The notes below the pieces were generated by a model. It was given only the letters and a program-made list of their open reading frames with translations. It did not search any database and was not told the DNA's origin. A stretch of 51,479 nucleotides of DNA. Source: Rhodopseudomonas sp. BR0M22. Its GTDB lineage: Bacteria; Pseudomonadota; Alphaproteobacteria; Rhizobiales; Xanthobacteraceae. Positions 1 through 8,841 of this stretch are shown piece after piece (within the stretch, counting starts at the first letter, position 1; the number at the start of each line of letters is the position of its first letter). The stretch spans positions 1 through 51,479 of the forward strand of contig NZ_QUMK01000040.1 in the NCBI RefSeq assembly GCF_010907035.1. The letters are read 5' to 3'. Made by a program: the position numbers and the translations under genes.

Positions 1-759
1 GATCGGGTGTTCGACCGCGTGCAAGCCAGGACTCGCCGCGAACATCCAGCCCGAGAAGATCCGCTTCACCTCGCCCTGCAAGGTGATCTCGTCGACCTCG
101 ACGAAGGCGTCGGTGTTGGTCGCTTCGGTCGCCGGCCGGGTGTAGCAGGCATCGGTCTTCACCCGGAGCGCGCCGAACTGCACCGTCTCGCCGATGTCGG
201 CATCGAAATTGATGGTGCGGCCGGTGATCTTGTCGAGGCCGGTGAAGCTGGCCTTCTTATTGACGATCTTCTGCGCCGGCGGCTCGGTGACGATCTCGTC
301 GCCGGGCTGCAGCGTCGCCGGCGACGGCGGCGGATTGGTCTGCGGCGTGCCGCGCGGCTGGCGCTGCCCCGGCGGCAATCCCGGCAACGGATTGGCACCG
401 GCAGGCGGCTCATTGGCAACGCCGGTGTTGGGCTGGCTGGGCGCGGCACCAGGCGGTGGGGTCTGAGGGATAATCGTCGTGCCGGGCGGCGGCGGCAGCG
501 GCTGCGATTGCACCGGACCTGGCATCGCCGAACCCTGGATCGGGCGATTGGGCGCCGGCAGCACCCGCCCCTGCGGCGGCAGATCCGGCACCTCTTCCTC
601 GTCGTCGTCGGCAGGCGCACCGCGCGGCACCATGCCCGGCGGCCGCGGCGGCGGATCGGAGAAGATGTTGCCGATCTGCGCCTGCGCCGGGGGCGCAAAC
701 GCGATCGAATGGGCGACGATCAACGCCGCAAGACCGACTAGGCTCAGGCTTCGGGACAT
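1..759 (-). CDS. DUF2155 domain protein, secreted (3' end cut by window edge)
   Basis: The frame is open from an ATG at 759 to the first base of the window (253 codons), so the last few residues are missing. The N-terminus (MSRSLSLVGLAALIVAHSIA, then an AQAQ-type cleavage site near residue 28) is a signal peptide. Residues about 35-165 are Pro/Gly/Gln-rich low complexity. The C-terminal part, with GLDKITGRTINFDADIGE, a single Cys in DACYTRP, and FSGWMFAASPGLHAVEHP, is the DUF2155 signature. The family normally ends a few residues later in a YDVWV-like tail. Its biochemical role is unknown; it is periplasmic by its signal peptide. In many alphaproteobacteria it sits beside the NDUFA12 gene, which here is at 5192-5602 on the same strand with four other genes between. 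No strong ribosome binding site is visible. Confidence 0.85.
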   Translation of the reverse strand, partial: MSRSLSLVGLAALIVAHSIAFAPPAQAQIGNIFSDPPPRPPGMVPRGAPADDDEEEVPDLPPQGRVLPAPNRPIQGSAMPGPVQSQPLPPPPGTTIIPQTPPPGAAPSQPNTGVANEPPAGANPLPGLPPGQRQPRGTPQTNPPPSPATLQPGDEIVTEPPAQKIVNKKASFTGLDKITGRTINFDADIGETVQFGALRVKTDACYTRPATEATNTDAFVEVDEITLQGEVKRIFSGWMFAASPGLHAVEHPI

Positions 760-993
760 TCCGCGCGGCTTCAATCGACGAATCAGGCTTGCGACATTCT
801 ACAGCTTCGGGCCGCTCGCATTGGTCTCCCGGTTAACACGGGGAATACGGCGGGGAAAGGGCGGGTCGGCAAAGGCCGCAGCCCCCTGCTGGCTATTGCG
901 AGGAACTCCTGAGATATTGCTTTCAGGTACCTCCACGTCCCCTGGTGCCGCAAAAACAGCCCCGGCCCGAACCGGGAAGCCCGAGGAAATGCC

Positions 994-1938
994 ATGCCCG
1001 CCAAACTCGATCCCGATGCCGCCGCCGTCTATCAGGCTTTCCAGGACGCCGGCCGTCCCGCCTACGAGACGCTGAGTGCAACCGAAGCCCGCGCCTACTA
1101 CTCGGCGGCGCGGCTGGTCAGCAATCCGGAGCCGCCGGAGCTGGCGTCGGTCCAGTCGATCACCAGTCCCGGCCCGGCCGGCGATATCCCGGCCCGGCTC
1201 TACACCCCGACCAAGCTCCGCCAGGACGAGGGCCTGTCGCCGGCGCTGGTGTTTTTTCACGGCGGCGGCTGGGTGATCGGCGATCTCGAGACTCACGACG
1301 TCGTCTGCCGCGGCATCGCCCATGACGGCGAACTGCTGGTGATCTCGGTCGACTACCGGCTCGCGCCCGAGCACAAGTTTCCCGCCGCCGTCGACGACGC
1401 GATCGCGGCCACGCGCTGGATCGCCGACAACGCGCGGAAGCTCTGCATCGATCCAGAACAGCTCAGCGTCGGCGGCGACAGCGCCGGAGGCAACCTTGCG
1501 GCAGTCGTCGCGCTGCACGCCCGCGATCACGGCGGACCACAGCTTGCCGGTCAGGTGCTGATCTATCCGGCCACCGACTTTTCGATGCGGCATCCGTCGC
1601 ACAGCGAGCCGGAGACCAGCGTGCTGTTGACGCATTCGGTGATCCGCTGGTTTCGCGACCACTATCTGAGCCGCGCGCAGGATGCCGACGATTGGCGCGC
1701 CTCGCCGGCGCGCGCCGAAACCCTTGCGGGCCTGCCGCCGGCCTTCGTCATCACAGCCGGTGCCGACCCGCTGCGCGACGAAGGCGACGAATACGCCCGC
1801 CGACTCGCCGATGCCGGCGTCCCGGTGCTGCACCGGACCTATCCGGGCCAATTCCATGGCTTCTTCACCATGGGCAAGCTGCTGCCGCAGGCCAACGTCG
1901 TTGTCAGCCAGATCGGCGATTGGCTGAAGGCGCTTTAG
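994..1938 (+). CDS. alpha/beta hydrolase, hormone-sensitive-lipase (HSL) family esterase
   Basis: A 314-residue cytoplasmic esterase/lipase of the alpha/beta hydrolase-3 (HSL, bacterial family IV) type. The oxyanion-hole motif HGGGW is at 89-93, YRLAPEHKFP at 121-130, and the nucleophile elbow GGDSAGGN at 160-167 with Ser163. Asp258 (in GADPLRDEG) and His288 (in GQFHGF) complete the triad. Family members hydrolyse short-chain acyl esters; the natural substrate cannot be read from sequence. The start is chosen because GAGGA lies just upstream and the N-terminal cap helix begins as in the family. No signal peptide is seen. It is the first of four accessory genes between NDUFA12 and DUF2155. Confidence 0.9.
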   Translation: MPAKLDPDAAAVYQAFQDAGRPAYETLSATEARAYYSAARLVSNPEPPELASVQSITSPGPAGDIPARLYTPTKLRQDEGLSPALVFFHGGGWVIGDLETHDVVCRGIAHDGELLVISVDYRLAPEHKFPAAVDDAIAATRWIADNARKLCIDPEQLSVGGDSAGGNLAAVVALHARDHGGPQLAGQVLIYPATDFSMRHPSHSEPETSVLLTHSVIRWFRDHYLSRAQDADDWRASPARAETLAGLPPAFVITAGADPLRDEGDEYARRLADAGVPVLHRTYPGQFHGFFTMGKLLPQANVVVSQIGDWLKAL

Positions 1939-1953
1939 CCGCAGCCTGGCATT

Positions 1954-1978
1954 GACCGGCGTCAACGAGACGTCGGTC
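1954..1978 (+). terminator. possible weak terminator after the esterase gene
   Basis: An inverted repeat, GACCGGCGTC and GACGTCGGTC with a 5-base loop, starts 15 bases after the esterase stop. The stem is 10 bp with one G-T wobble. No U-run follows on the plus strand, so it may be only an mRNA 3' hairpin. Confidence 0.3.
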
Positions 1979-2045
1979 CCGCCGTCCGAGGATTTGCCCG
2001 GTCAACAGGGAGCAGCGGCGTGCGAGCGCCGATCGTCGCGACGGA

Positions 2046-3380
2046 ATGTCTGAACTTGAACGCACGCGCTGGGGCGGCCTCGCCGATCGCAAGGCCGACG
2101 CCACCGGTTTCTTCCGCGTCGAACAGATCGACGGGAGGTGGTGGTTTGTCGATCCTGACGGCGGACGGTTTCTGTCCAAGGGCGTGGTCTCGGTGCAGTT
2201 CGACCACGACAATGTTCAGGGCACGGATCGCCGGCCTTATCGGGAAGCCTGCACCCGCAAATACGGCAGCCGCCAAGGGTGGCGGCGCGCCGCGGCGGAC
2301 CGCCTCGCCTCCTGGGGCTTCAACACGCTCGGCGCATGGTCGGAGCCCGAGATCGCAAGCGCCGGCGCGGTCCCCCTCGCCTCCGCCGCCGGCGTCGTCT
2401 ATCTCGCCACCGCCTTCGGCGAGAAGCGCGGCGGCTGGCCGCTGTGCGACATCTTCGATCCGGAATTCGAACAGTTTGCCCGCGCGCATGCGCGCGAGGT
2501 CTGCGCGCCGCAACGCGACGATCCGCATGTGCTCGGCTGGTTCACCGACAACGAACTGCCGTGGGGACCTGACTGGCGCGGCGAAAACGAACTGCTGCCG
2601 ACGATCCTGCGCGCCACCACGGCACCGTTCTCGCGGCGCGCTGCGCTGGCGCTGCTGAACAGCCGCTACGACAGCGTCGACCAATTCAACGCTGCGTGGC
2701 AATGCACGCTGTCATCGTGGGACGATCTTGTTGCCGCACCGCTGCAGCCACCGCCGTTCAGCCGCAATTTCTTCGCCAATGATCGGGCGCAGGAGCACGA
2801 TCCGGCTGCGCGCGATTACTTCGCCGATTGCGACGCTTTCGCCGGCCTGCTGGCCGAGCGCTATTTATCAGTCAGCGCCGCCGCGATCCGCGCCGCCGCG
2901 CCGCATCATCTGGTGCTCGGCGGACGTTTCGCTTACCTCCCGCCACGCGATGTGGTCGCGGCGGCCGGACGCTTCTGCGACGTTCTCAGCATCAATTGTT
3001 ACGATCCGTTGCCGGATGCGGTGATAGAAGGCTATGCCGCGACCGGGAGGCCGTGTCTGATCAGCGAATATTCGTTCCGGGGCGACGATGCCGGGCTGCC
3101 GAACACCCGCGGTGCCGGCCCGCGGATGCCGACCCAGCGCGAGCGCGCCGCAGGCTTCACCCGCTACACGACAGCCGCACTGCGCCATCCGACGCTCGTC
3201 GGTTATCATTGGTTCGTGCATGCCGATCAGCCGGCACAAGGCCGCTGGGACGGCGAAGATTCCAACTACGGCATCGTCACGATCGACGACGAGATCTATC
3301 CCGAGCTGACGCAGGCGATGACGGCGCTGAACGCGGACGCTGAGCGCATTCATGCGGACGCCACTGGCGTGCAAGCCTGA
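2046..3380 (+). CDS. TIM-barrel glycoside hydrolase, agarase-like (clan GH-A)
   Basis: A 444-residue protein without a signal peptide. The N-terminus (GFFRVEQIDGRWWFVDPDGG) is typical of proteins annotated as beta-agarase-like, where a short strand-rich lead-in precedes a (beta/alpha)8 barrel. Two acidic motifs fit clan GH-A catalysis: WFTDNELPWG with Glu170 as probable acid/base and LISEYSFRG with Glu341 as probable nucleophile. YHWFVHADQPAQGRWDGEDSN near 390-410 resembles the substrate-cleft segment of these enzymes. The real substrate may not be agarose; cytoplasmic location suggests an imported oligosaccharide. The ribosome binding site is poor (GACGGA). It runs in the same direction as the esterase 107 bp upstream and ends 22 bp from the converging GlxA-type regulator gene. 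Confidence 0.7.
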   Translation: MSELERTRWGGLADRKADATGFFRVEQIDGRWWFVDPDGGRFLSKGVVSVQFDHDNVQGTDRRPYREACTRKYGSRQGWRRAAADRLASWGFNTLGAWSEPEIASAGAVPLASAAGVVYLATAFGEKRGGWPLCDIFDPEFEQFARAHAREVCAPQRDDPHVLGWFTDNELPWGPDWRGENELLPTILRATTAPFSRRAALALLNSRYDSVDQFNAAWQCTLSSWDDLVAAPLQPPPFSRNFFANDRAQEHDPAARDYFADCDAFAGLLAERYLSVSAAAIRAAAPHHLVLGGRFAYLPPRDVVAAAGRFCDVLSINCYDPLPDAVIEGYAATGRPCLISEYSFRGDDAGLPNTRGAGPRMPTQRERAAGFTRYTTAALRHPTLVGYHWFVHADQPAQGRWDGEDSNYGIVTIDDEIYPELTQAMTALNADAERIHADATGVQA

Positions 3381-3402
3381 CGGACGACGACAGCAGCGAC
3401 CG

Positions 3403-4341
3403 TCATGCCGCCTTGGCGGCCCGGCGCAGCGCTTGGGGCGGATGGCCGAAAGCGCGGATGAAGGCGCGGCGCATCCGCTCCGGATCGCCGAACCCCGTCG
3501 CCTGCGCAACCAACTCGATCGCTTCGCCGGACGCCTGCACCCGGCTACGCGCCACTTCGAGCCGCAGCCGCTCGACCGCCTTCGACGGCGTGGTGCCGGT
3601 CTCATCCCGGAACGCGCGGGCGAAATGCCGTGTGCTCATCCCCGACTGCTCGGCCAATTGCTCGACGGTCAGCGGCGTATCGAGATGCTCGCGCATCCAC
3701 GACAGCAAGGCAGCGAACCGCCCCGACGGCTCCTGCAGCTCGACCAGCGATGAAAACTGCGACTGCCCGCCGGCACGGCGCTGCGCAACGACCAACTGCC
3801 GAGCCACATCGCGCGCGATCGCATCGGAGTAATCTTCCGCGATGATCGCCAATGCCAGATCGATGCCGGCGCTGATCCCGGCCGACGTCCAGACCTCGCC
3901 GTCGCGCACGAAGATCCGGTCGGGCTCCAGCCGGACTTGTGGATAGCGCAGACGGAAGTCGCGGCTGCGGCCCCAATGCGTCGTGGCGCGCTTGCCGTCG
4001 AGCAGACCGGTCTCGGCCAGCACATACGCGCCAGAGCAGACACTGGCGATCCGGCACCCCCGCCTCGCAGCCGCCCGCAGAAAGGCTTGGGTCCGCGCGC
4101 ACTGCGCCGCCGCGCGAACGCCTTCACCGCCGGCGACGATCAGCGTCCGCATCTCCCGATCGTGGCGCAGGCCGCGGGCCAGCAGTTCGGCTCCGGAGGA
4201 ACTCCGCACCGGCCCCGCCTGCACAGCCATCAGTCTGATCGCTGGCGGCATCCGCGCGTGACGCGCGGCGATCTCGAACGCCGCGATCGGACCTGCTGCA
4301 TCGAGCAGTTGGAAGTCGGGATAAATCAGAACGCCGATCAT
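3403..4341 (-). CDS. GlxA-type transcriptional regulator (DJ-1/PfpI domain plus AraC HTH)
   Basis: About 312 residues in two parts. Residues 1-170 are a DJ-1/PfpI (GATase-like) sensor domain with a nucleophile-elbow-like SVCSGAYVLAETGLL and the following TTHW. Residues 205-305 are an AraC/XylS double helix-turn-helix (GMSTRHFARAFRDETGTTP; VAQATGFGDPERMRRAFIRAFG). This is the GlxA/FtrA family layout. A GTG precedes the ATG; I use the ATG because AGAGG lies 6-7 bases ahead of it. It is divergent from the isonitrile-hydratase-like gene, whose product is related to its own sensor domain, and an inverted repeat lies between them. It probably controls that gene and itself; the ligand is unknown. 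Confidence 0.88.
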   Translation of the reverse strand: MIGVLIYPDFQLLDAAGPIAAFEIAARHARMPPAIRLMAVQAGPVRSSSGAELLARGLRHDREMRTLIVAGGEGVRAAAQCARTQAFLRAAARRGCRIASVCSGAYVLAETGLLDGKRATTHWGRSRDFRLRYPQVRLEPDRIFVRDGEVWTSAGISAGIDLALAIIAEDYSDAIARDVARQLVVAQRRAGGQSQFSSLVELQEPSGRFAALLSWMREHLDTPLTVEQLAEQSGMSTRHFARAFRDETGTTPSKAVERLRLEVARSRVQASGEAIELVAQATGFGDPERMRRAFIRAFGHPPQALRRAAKAA

Positions 4342-4358
4342 CACAGGCCTCTCGGCAT

Positions 4359-4393
4359 TGTCCTAAAACGAGGGAAATACGCCATTTCGGACA
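4359..4393. promoter_or_regulatory. inverted-repeat operator between the GlxA-type regulator and inhA-like gene
   Basis: Two half-sites face each other: TGTCCTAAAA at 4359-4368 and ATTTCGGACA at 4384-4393 (reverse complement TGTCCGAAAT), eight of ten bases matching. An inner GAAAT-5-ATTTC repeat (4374-4388) overlaps the second half-site. The position in the only gap between two divergent genes suits an AraC-family binding site. Binding by the adjacent regulator is inference. Confidence 0.55.
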
Positions 4394-4463
4394 AAACACG
4401 ATCATGCCAGGCTGTTCTCGTCAAGCGCAGCACGCGTAAGGCTCCAGCAACAAGGAGATCGCC

Positions 4464-5168
4464 ATGACCACCACGACCATCGGACTGCTGCTGTTTCCGA
4501 AGCTCACCCAGCTCGACCTCACCGGACCGCTGCAGGTGTTCTCGCGGCTGCCGGACACCAAGGTGTATCTCGTCGCCAAGACGATGGCCCCGGTCACCAG
4601 CGACACCGCGCTGATGCTGCCGCCGACGATCGACTTTGCCGGCTGTCCGCAACTCGATGTGATCTGCGTTCCCGGCGGCTCCGGCACCGACGATCTCGTC
4701 AACGACGAGGAGACTCTCGGCTTCCTCCGCCGCCAAGCGGAGCACGCGCTCTATCTCACCTCCGTCTGCACCGGCGCCCTGGTGCTCGGCGCGGCGGGTC
4801 TGCTACGCGGCTATCGGGCCACCACGCATTGGTCGGCGATCGAGGATCTGGCGGCATTCGGGGCGACCCCGGACCGGTCGCGGGTCTGCATCGACCGCAA
4901 CCGCATCAGCGGCGGCGGCGTCACTGCGGGAATCGATTTTGCGCTGACGCTGGCCGAGATCCTCGCCGACCGCAGCACCGCTCAGGCGATTCAGCTCATG
5001 CTGGAATACAACCCTGCCCCGCCGTTCGACGCCGGATCACCCGACAGGGCACCGGAAGAGGTCGTGTCGATGTTGAAGCAGCGCATGCAGGGCGCGCGTC
5101 GAATTCGCGTCGATGCGGTCAAACGCGCCGCCGATCGACTGGCGCGCGCTTCAGGGTCTACAGTCTGA
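4464..5168 (+). CDS. inhA: DJ-1/PfpI family protein, isonitrile hydratase-like
   Basis: A 234-residue single-domain DJ-1/PfpI protein. The start FPKLTQLDLTGPLQVFSRLP, the nucleophile elbow SVCTGALVLGAAGLLRG (Cys near 98) and the downstream RATTHW match isonitrile hydratase InhA of Pseudomonas putida and its relatives, which hydrate isonitriles to N-substituted formamides. AAGGAG six bases before the ATG supports the start. The gene is divergent from a GlxA-type regulator whose sensor domain is homologous to this enzyme, a common pairing. The C-terminal 40 residues are basic and helical. If the assignment holds, its formamide product could link to the formamidase cluster at 14.7-24.8 kb, but that is speculative. 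Confidence 0.72.
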   Translation: MTTTTIGLLLFPKLTQLDLTGPLQVFSRLPDTKVYLVAKTMAPVTSDTALMLPPTIDFAGCPQLDVICVPGGSGTDDLVNDEETLGFLRRQAEHALYLTSVCTGALVLGAAGLLRGYRATTHWSAIEDLAAFGATPDRSRVCIDRNRISGGGVTAGIDFALTLAEILADRSTAQAIQLMLEYNPAPPFDAGSPDRAPEEVVSMLKQRMQGARRIRVDAVKRAADRLARASGSTV

Positions 5169-5191
5169 TCGGAGCGCCGGACGGGGACGCC

Positions 5192-5602
5192 TCAGGCGCC
5201 CGGAGTCCAGGGCTGATAGTCGCCGGTCGCCTTCGGGCGGCGGCCGGTCGACAGAGTCGAACCGCTCGGCCGATGCGCCAACGGCGTGCCGGTGAGATTC
5301 GGCAGGTGCGGCTTCATCCACTCCCGCGGCGTATAGCTTTCCTCGGTCGGGGGCACGTCGACGACATTGTGCAGCCAGCCATGCCACTCCGGCGGCACCC
5401 GGCTGGATTCGGCGTAGCCATTGTACAGCACCCAGCGCCGCTCGAAGCCGAGGTCGGGATCGATCTTGCCACCCTTGGTGCGGAAATAGCGGTTACCCTG
5501 ATCGTCGGTGCCGACCAGCTCGCCAAACCGCCAGGTCCAAAGCTGGGTGCCGAACGTAAAGCCGTTCCACCAGGTAAAAATCCGCAGCAAAAACAGTTTC
5601 AT
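5192..5602 (-). CDS. NADH:ubiquinone oxidoreductase 17.2 kDa subunit (NDUFA12 family)
   Basis: 136 residues. The start MKLFLLRIFTWWNGFTFGT, followed by GELVGTDDQGNRYFR, RRWVLYNGYAESSRVPPEWHGWLH and a C-terminal KPHLPNLTGT segment, is the NDUFA12 (B17.2) signature. The product is an accessory subunit of respiratory complex I, on its matrix/cytoplasmic arm, conserved from alphaproteobacteria to mitochondria. A longer reading from 5644 would add 14 residues not found in the family; I use the inner ATG, which has GAGGA nine bases ahead. It converges with the inhA-like gene (23 bp apart). Its usual neighbour, DUF2155, lies 4.4 kb away. Confidence 0.9.
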   Translation of the reverse strand: MKLFLLRIFTWWNGFTFGTQLWTWRFGELVGTDDQGNRYFRTKGGKIDPDLGFERRWVLYNGYAESSRVPPEWHGWLHNVVDVPPTEESYTPREWMKPHLPNLTGTPLAHRPSGSTLSTGRRPKATGDYQPWTPGA

Positions 5603-5850
5603 CTGGCGCATCCTCGGCGGCGACAACAGTTTCCCTGATGCCACCGGTAGGCCTTCTTGTCCAGCCGTTGCGAACGCCTGCGAACAACCGTCGGTGCCGG
5701 TTCCGCAAAATCACCTTATTTTATTCAGTCTCCATACAGTCGAGTGGGACGAGCTTGCGCTCACGGGCGACGGCACGGGAACGACGGCGATCCAACTGGG
5801 TTGAAATCGCGAACGGGCGTCCCGAGCAAGTCCCGTCGATGGAGTCGATG

Positions 5851-6372
5851 ATGTTGAATCTGAAAACCTTGAGTGCCGTGGCCGCGATGGCCATCGCCCT
5901 ACCCCTCGCCACCACCCCGAGCTTCGCCCAGGGCCCCGCCGTTGCGGGCCACGGCGGCGGCGGTCCGGCGTTCGGTGGAGGCGGCATCAGCCGCGGCGGC
6001 CTGGCCGGAGCAGCGATCGCGCACGGCGCTCCGGTTGGCCCGCGCGTCGCCGGAGGCGGCTGGCAAGGCGGCGGCGGATGGCACGGGGGTGGTGGCCGGC
6101 CTTGGAACGGCGGCGGCTGGCACGGTCACCGCTGGGGCGGCGGCGGCTACTGGCCGGGCTACGCTGTCGGCGGCGTTTGGGGGGCGCCCTACTCTTATGG
6201 CTACTACGGCGACCCTTACTATTACGGCGACTACGACGAGCCGACGACGACGGTCACCGTTGTTCCCGACGACAGCAACAGCGACGCTTATTGCCGACAG
6301 CGCTTCAAGTCCTACGATCCCGCGTCCGGAACCTATCTCGGCTACGACGGCCTGCGGCACCCCTGCCCGTAA
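5851..6372 (+). CDS. BA14K family secreted protein, Gly/His/Tyr-rich
   Basis: About 173 residues. The N-terminus (MLNLKTLSAVAAMAIALPLA, cleavage near SFAQ) is a signal peptide. The middle is very rich in Gly, with repeated GGGWHGGG-type units and Tyr-rich runs (SYGYYGDPYYYGDYDE). The C-terminus YCRQRFKSYDPASGTYLGYD, then GLRHPCP, is the BA14K domain with its two conserved Cys. BA14K is a Brucella immunoreactive protein with lectin-like activity; the role outside Brucella is unclear. Three ATGs are clustered; GGAG lies six bases ahead of the third. It ends 26 bases before a clear intrinsic terminator, so it is probably a single-gene unit. Confidence 0.85.
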   Translation: MLNLKTLSAVAAMAIALPLATTPSFAQGPAVAGHGGGGPAFGGGGISRGGLAGAAIAHGAPVGPRVAGGGWQGGGGWHGGGGRPWNGGGWHGHRWGGGGYWPGYAVGGVWGAPYSYGYYGDPYYYGDYDEPTTTVTVVPDDSNSDAYCRQRFKSYDPASGTYLGYDGLRHPCP

Positions 6373-6397
6373 AGGCTCAATCCAACAGGTTTCGTGG

Positions 6398-6427
6398 GCG
6401 GCGCCGTTATCGGCGCCGCTTTCGTTT
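6398..6427 (+). terminator. intrinsic terminator of the BA14K gene
   Basis: A perfect 9-bp stem (GCGGCGCCG / CGGCGCCGC) with loop TTAT is followed by TTTCGTTT on the plus strand. It begins 26 bases after the stop codon. Confidence 0.8.
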
Positions 6428-6609
6428 GGCACGGTGGAAACCTGCGGCGATCGGACTCACCCAGCATTGATTGTTTCGCCGTGCTTTCGCCCCCAAATCG
6501 CTGCAAGTGAAGCGAGTTCGCGCGCCGTAGCCGCTTTTGGCGCGCCTTAACTTCTGTCGGCGATGCTGCAAGAATCGCCGAATCGCTCCCACAGGGAGGC
6601 CGCAGCGCT

Positions 6610-8841
6610 TTGCATCGCTCATCTTCATCACGACGCATGCCACACTTCAGTGCGGCGCTGAAGGCATCGACAGCGATGCTCGCGCTCAGCCTGGGCTGTG
6701 CGGGACTGATCGAGGCCGCTAACGCGGCTTCGAAGGTTCCGCTGCCGAAGCCGAGACCGGTCGCGCGTAGCGCGCCGAAGGCCGCGGCGCAGTCGCTTCC
6801 GGTTCCCGACCCTCGCCCATCGACAAAGCTCGCCGTGACCAGCCCCGCCGCAGCGGTCGAACCGATGCGGCAGCGACCTCCCGCAGCGACGCTGCACAAG
6901 CCGGCGAAGCGTTCGGCTGTAGCAGCGACCGCATCGACCTCCGCGGCTGATGCTGGCGCGCTGGGGAACGTGATCGAGCTGGTCCGCAAGCAAAAGCCGG
7001 GCGACGCCACCGAGGTCGCCAACACCATCACGGATCCGGTGGCGCGCAAGCTCGCCGAATGGTTGATCCTGCGCAGCGAGAACAACGGCGCCAGCGTCGA
7101 ACGATACGCGGCCTTCATCCGAGCCAATCCGAGCTGGCCTTCGCAGAGCTTTCTCCGCCGGCGCGCCGAAGCAGCGCTGTGGGACGACCGGCGCGACGAT
7201 GCGACCGTGCTCTCGTTCTTCGAGGACGAACGTCCTTCGACCGGCAAGGGCAAGCTGGCTCTGGCGCGCGCCGTTTTGGCTCGCGGCGACCGGCGCACGG
7301 CCGAGCAATTGGTAACCGATGCCTGGCGCAACGACACGATGTCGGAGGCCACCGAAACCACCGCGATGGAGCTGTTCGGCCCGCTGATCACGGCGAGCGA
7401 CCAGAAAGCGCGGATGGACTCGTTCCTTTACGGCAGCGACCTCGGTCCAGCGCTGCGTGCCGCCAAACGCTTGGGAAGCGCACAGCTCGCACTCGCTCGG
7501 GCGCGAATTGCCGTCGACAAGAAGGCGTCGAACGCCAAGTCCCTGCTCGCGGATGTCCCGGACGAATTGCACCGCGACCCAGGCTATCTGTTCAGCAAGA
7601 TTCAGTTACTTCGACGCGACGACAAGATCGCCGAAGCCGGCCGCCTGATGCTGACGGTGCCGCGCGATCCGAACCGGCTGCACAATGTCGACGAATGGTG
7701 GATCGAGCGCCGCCTGGTGGCGCGCAAGCTGATCGATATCGGCGATTATCGCCTCGCCTATTTGGTCGCGCGCGACGCGGCGACGCCGACCAGGGGCGTC
7801 TACAAGACCGAGCACGAATTCACCGCGGGTTGGATTGCGCTGCGGTTTCTGGGCGATCCGCGAACTGCCGCACAGCACTTCGCCCGTCTCGGTCGCGACA
7901 CCACGAACCCCACCGCTCTGGCACGCGCCGGCTATTGGCAAGGCCGCGCGGCGGAGGCTGCCGGCAACATTCAAGAGGCCCGCAACGCCTACTCGGCGTC
8001 GGCGGCGCACTCCACCAGCTATTATGGCCAGTTGTCTCGCGCGAAGCTCGGATTGCCGCAACTCGACCTCAACGGTCCTCCGTCGGGCCATGGTCGCAAC
8101 GTCGACCGGCTCGAGATCGTCCGCGCGGTGAACTTGCTGTACGCGATCGACGAAGGCGACGTGGCGATTCCGATCTTTGCCGACGTCGGCGAGAACGGCG
8201 ATGTCGACGCTCTGATCGGTCTCAGCGAAGCTGCCGCGCGTCATAACGACGCTCGCGCCATGCTCCTGGTCGGCAAGGCGGCTCTCAATCGCGGTCTGCC
8301 GTTCGATCATTACGCCTATCCGGTGATCGGCATTCCGCAATTCAGGTCGGTGGGGCCGGAAGTCGAGCGGGCGATCGTGTACGCCATCGCGCGACAGGAA
8401 AGCGGCTTCAATCCGTCCGTCGTCTCTCCGGCCAAGGCTTACGGCCTGATGCAGGTGACCCCTGACGCCGGCAAGTACGTCTGCCGCCGTCACGGCTGCA
8501 CCTTCGATGTCCAACGCCTGAGGTCGGACTCGGTCTACAACGCGGCACTGGGCGCCGCCGAGCTCGGCGGCCTGATCGACGATTACCGCGGCTCCTACAT
8601 CATGACTTTCGCCGGCTACAACGCCGGGCGCGGCAGCGTGCGCAAATGGGTGGAGCGCTACGGCGACCCTCGCGATCCGAAAGTCGACGCCGTCGATTGG
8701 GTCGAGCTGATTCCGTTCTCGGAAACCCGCAACTACGTGCAGCGGATCATGGAAAATCTGCAGGTGTATCGCGCCCGTTTCGGCGGCGGTCAGAGGCTGC
8801 AGATCGAAGCCGACCTCCGCCGCGGCGCCAGCGTCGAATAG
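6610..8841 (+). CDS. soluble lytic transglycosylase (Slt70-like)
   Basis: 743 residues if translation begins at TTG 6610, which has GGAGG ten bases upstream; ATG 6637 has no visible site. A signal peptide (MPHFSAALKASTAMLALSLG, cleavage near ANAA) is followed by a Pro/Lys/Arg-rich linker to about residue 110. An all-helical superhelical domain (about 115-560) with repeated short helices follows. Residues 585-700 are the lysozyme-like transglycosylase domain: catalytic Glu597 in IARQESGFNP, then AYGLMQVTPDAGKYV and FAGYNAGRGSVRKW. It cleaves peptidoglycan glycan strands in the periplasm to give 1,6-anhydromuropeptides. The length and order match Slt70. CRRHGCTF near 625 adds a Cys pair inside the catalytic domain. 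Confidence 0.93.
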   Translation: MHRSSSSRRMPHFSAALKASTAMLALSLGCAGLIEAANAASKVPLPKPRPVARSAPKAAAQSLPVPDPRPSTKLAVTSPAAAVEPMRQRPPAATLHKPAKRSAVAATASTSAADAGALGNVIELVRKQKPGDATEVANTITDPVARKLAEWLILRSENNGASVERYAAFIRANPSWPSQSFLRRRAEAALWDDRRDDATVLSFFEDERPSTGKGKLALARAVLARGDRRTAEQLVTDAWRNDTMSEATETTAMELFGPLITASDQKARMDSFLYGSDLGPALRAAKRLGSAQLALARARIAVDKKASNAKSLLADVPDELHRDPGYLFSKIQLLRRDDKIAEAGRLMLTVPRDPNRLHNVDEWWIERRLVARKLIDIGDYRLAYLVARDAATPTRGVYKTEHEFTAGWIALRFLGDPRTAAQHFARLGRDTTNPTALARAGYWQGRAAEAAGNIQEARNAYSASAAHSTSYYGQLSRAKLGLPQLDLNGPPSGHGRNVDRLEIVRAVNLLYAIDEGDVAIPIFADVGENGDVDALIGLSEAAARHNDARAMLLVGKAALNRGLPFDHYAYPVIGIPQFRSVGPEVERAIVYAIARQESGFNPSVVSPAKAYGLMQVTPDAGKYVCRRHGCTFDVQRLRSDSVYNAALGAAELGGLIDDYRGSYIMTFAGYNAGRGSVRKWVERYGDPRDPKVDAVDWVELIPFSETRNYVQRIMENLQVYRARFGGGQRLQIEADLRRGASVE

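Noticed and set aside
7-741. Plus-strand open frame over the DUF2155 gene
   Set aside because: It is Arg-rich without motifs; the minus strand has a signal peptide and the DUF2155 signature.
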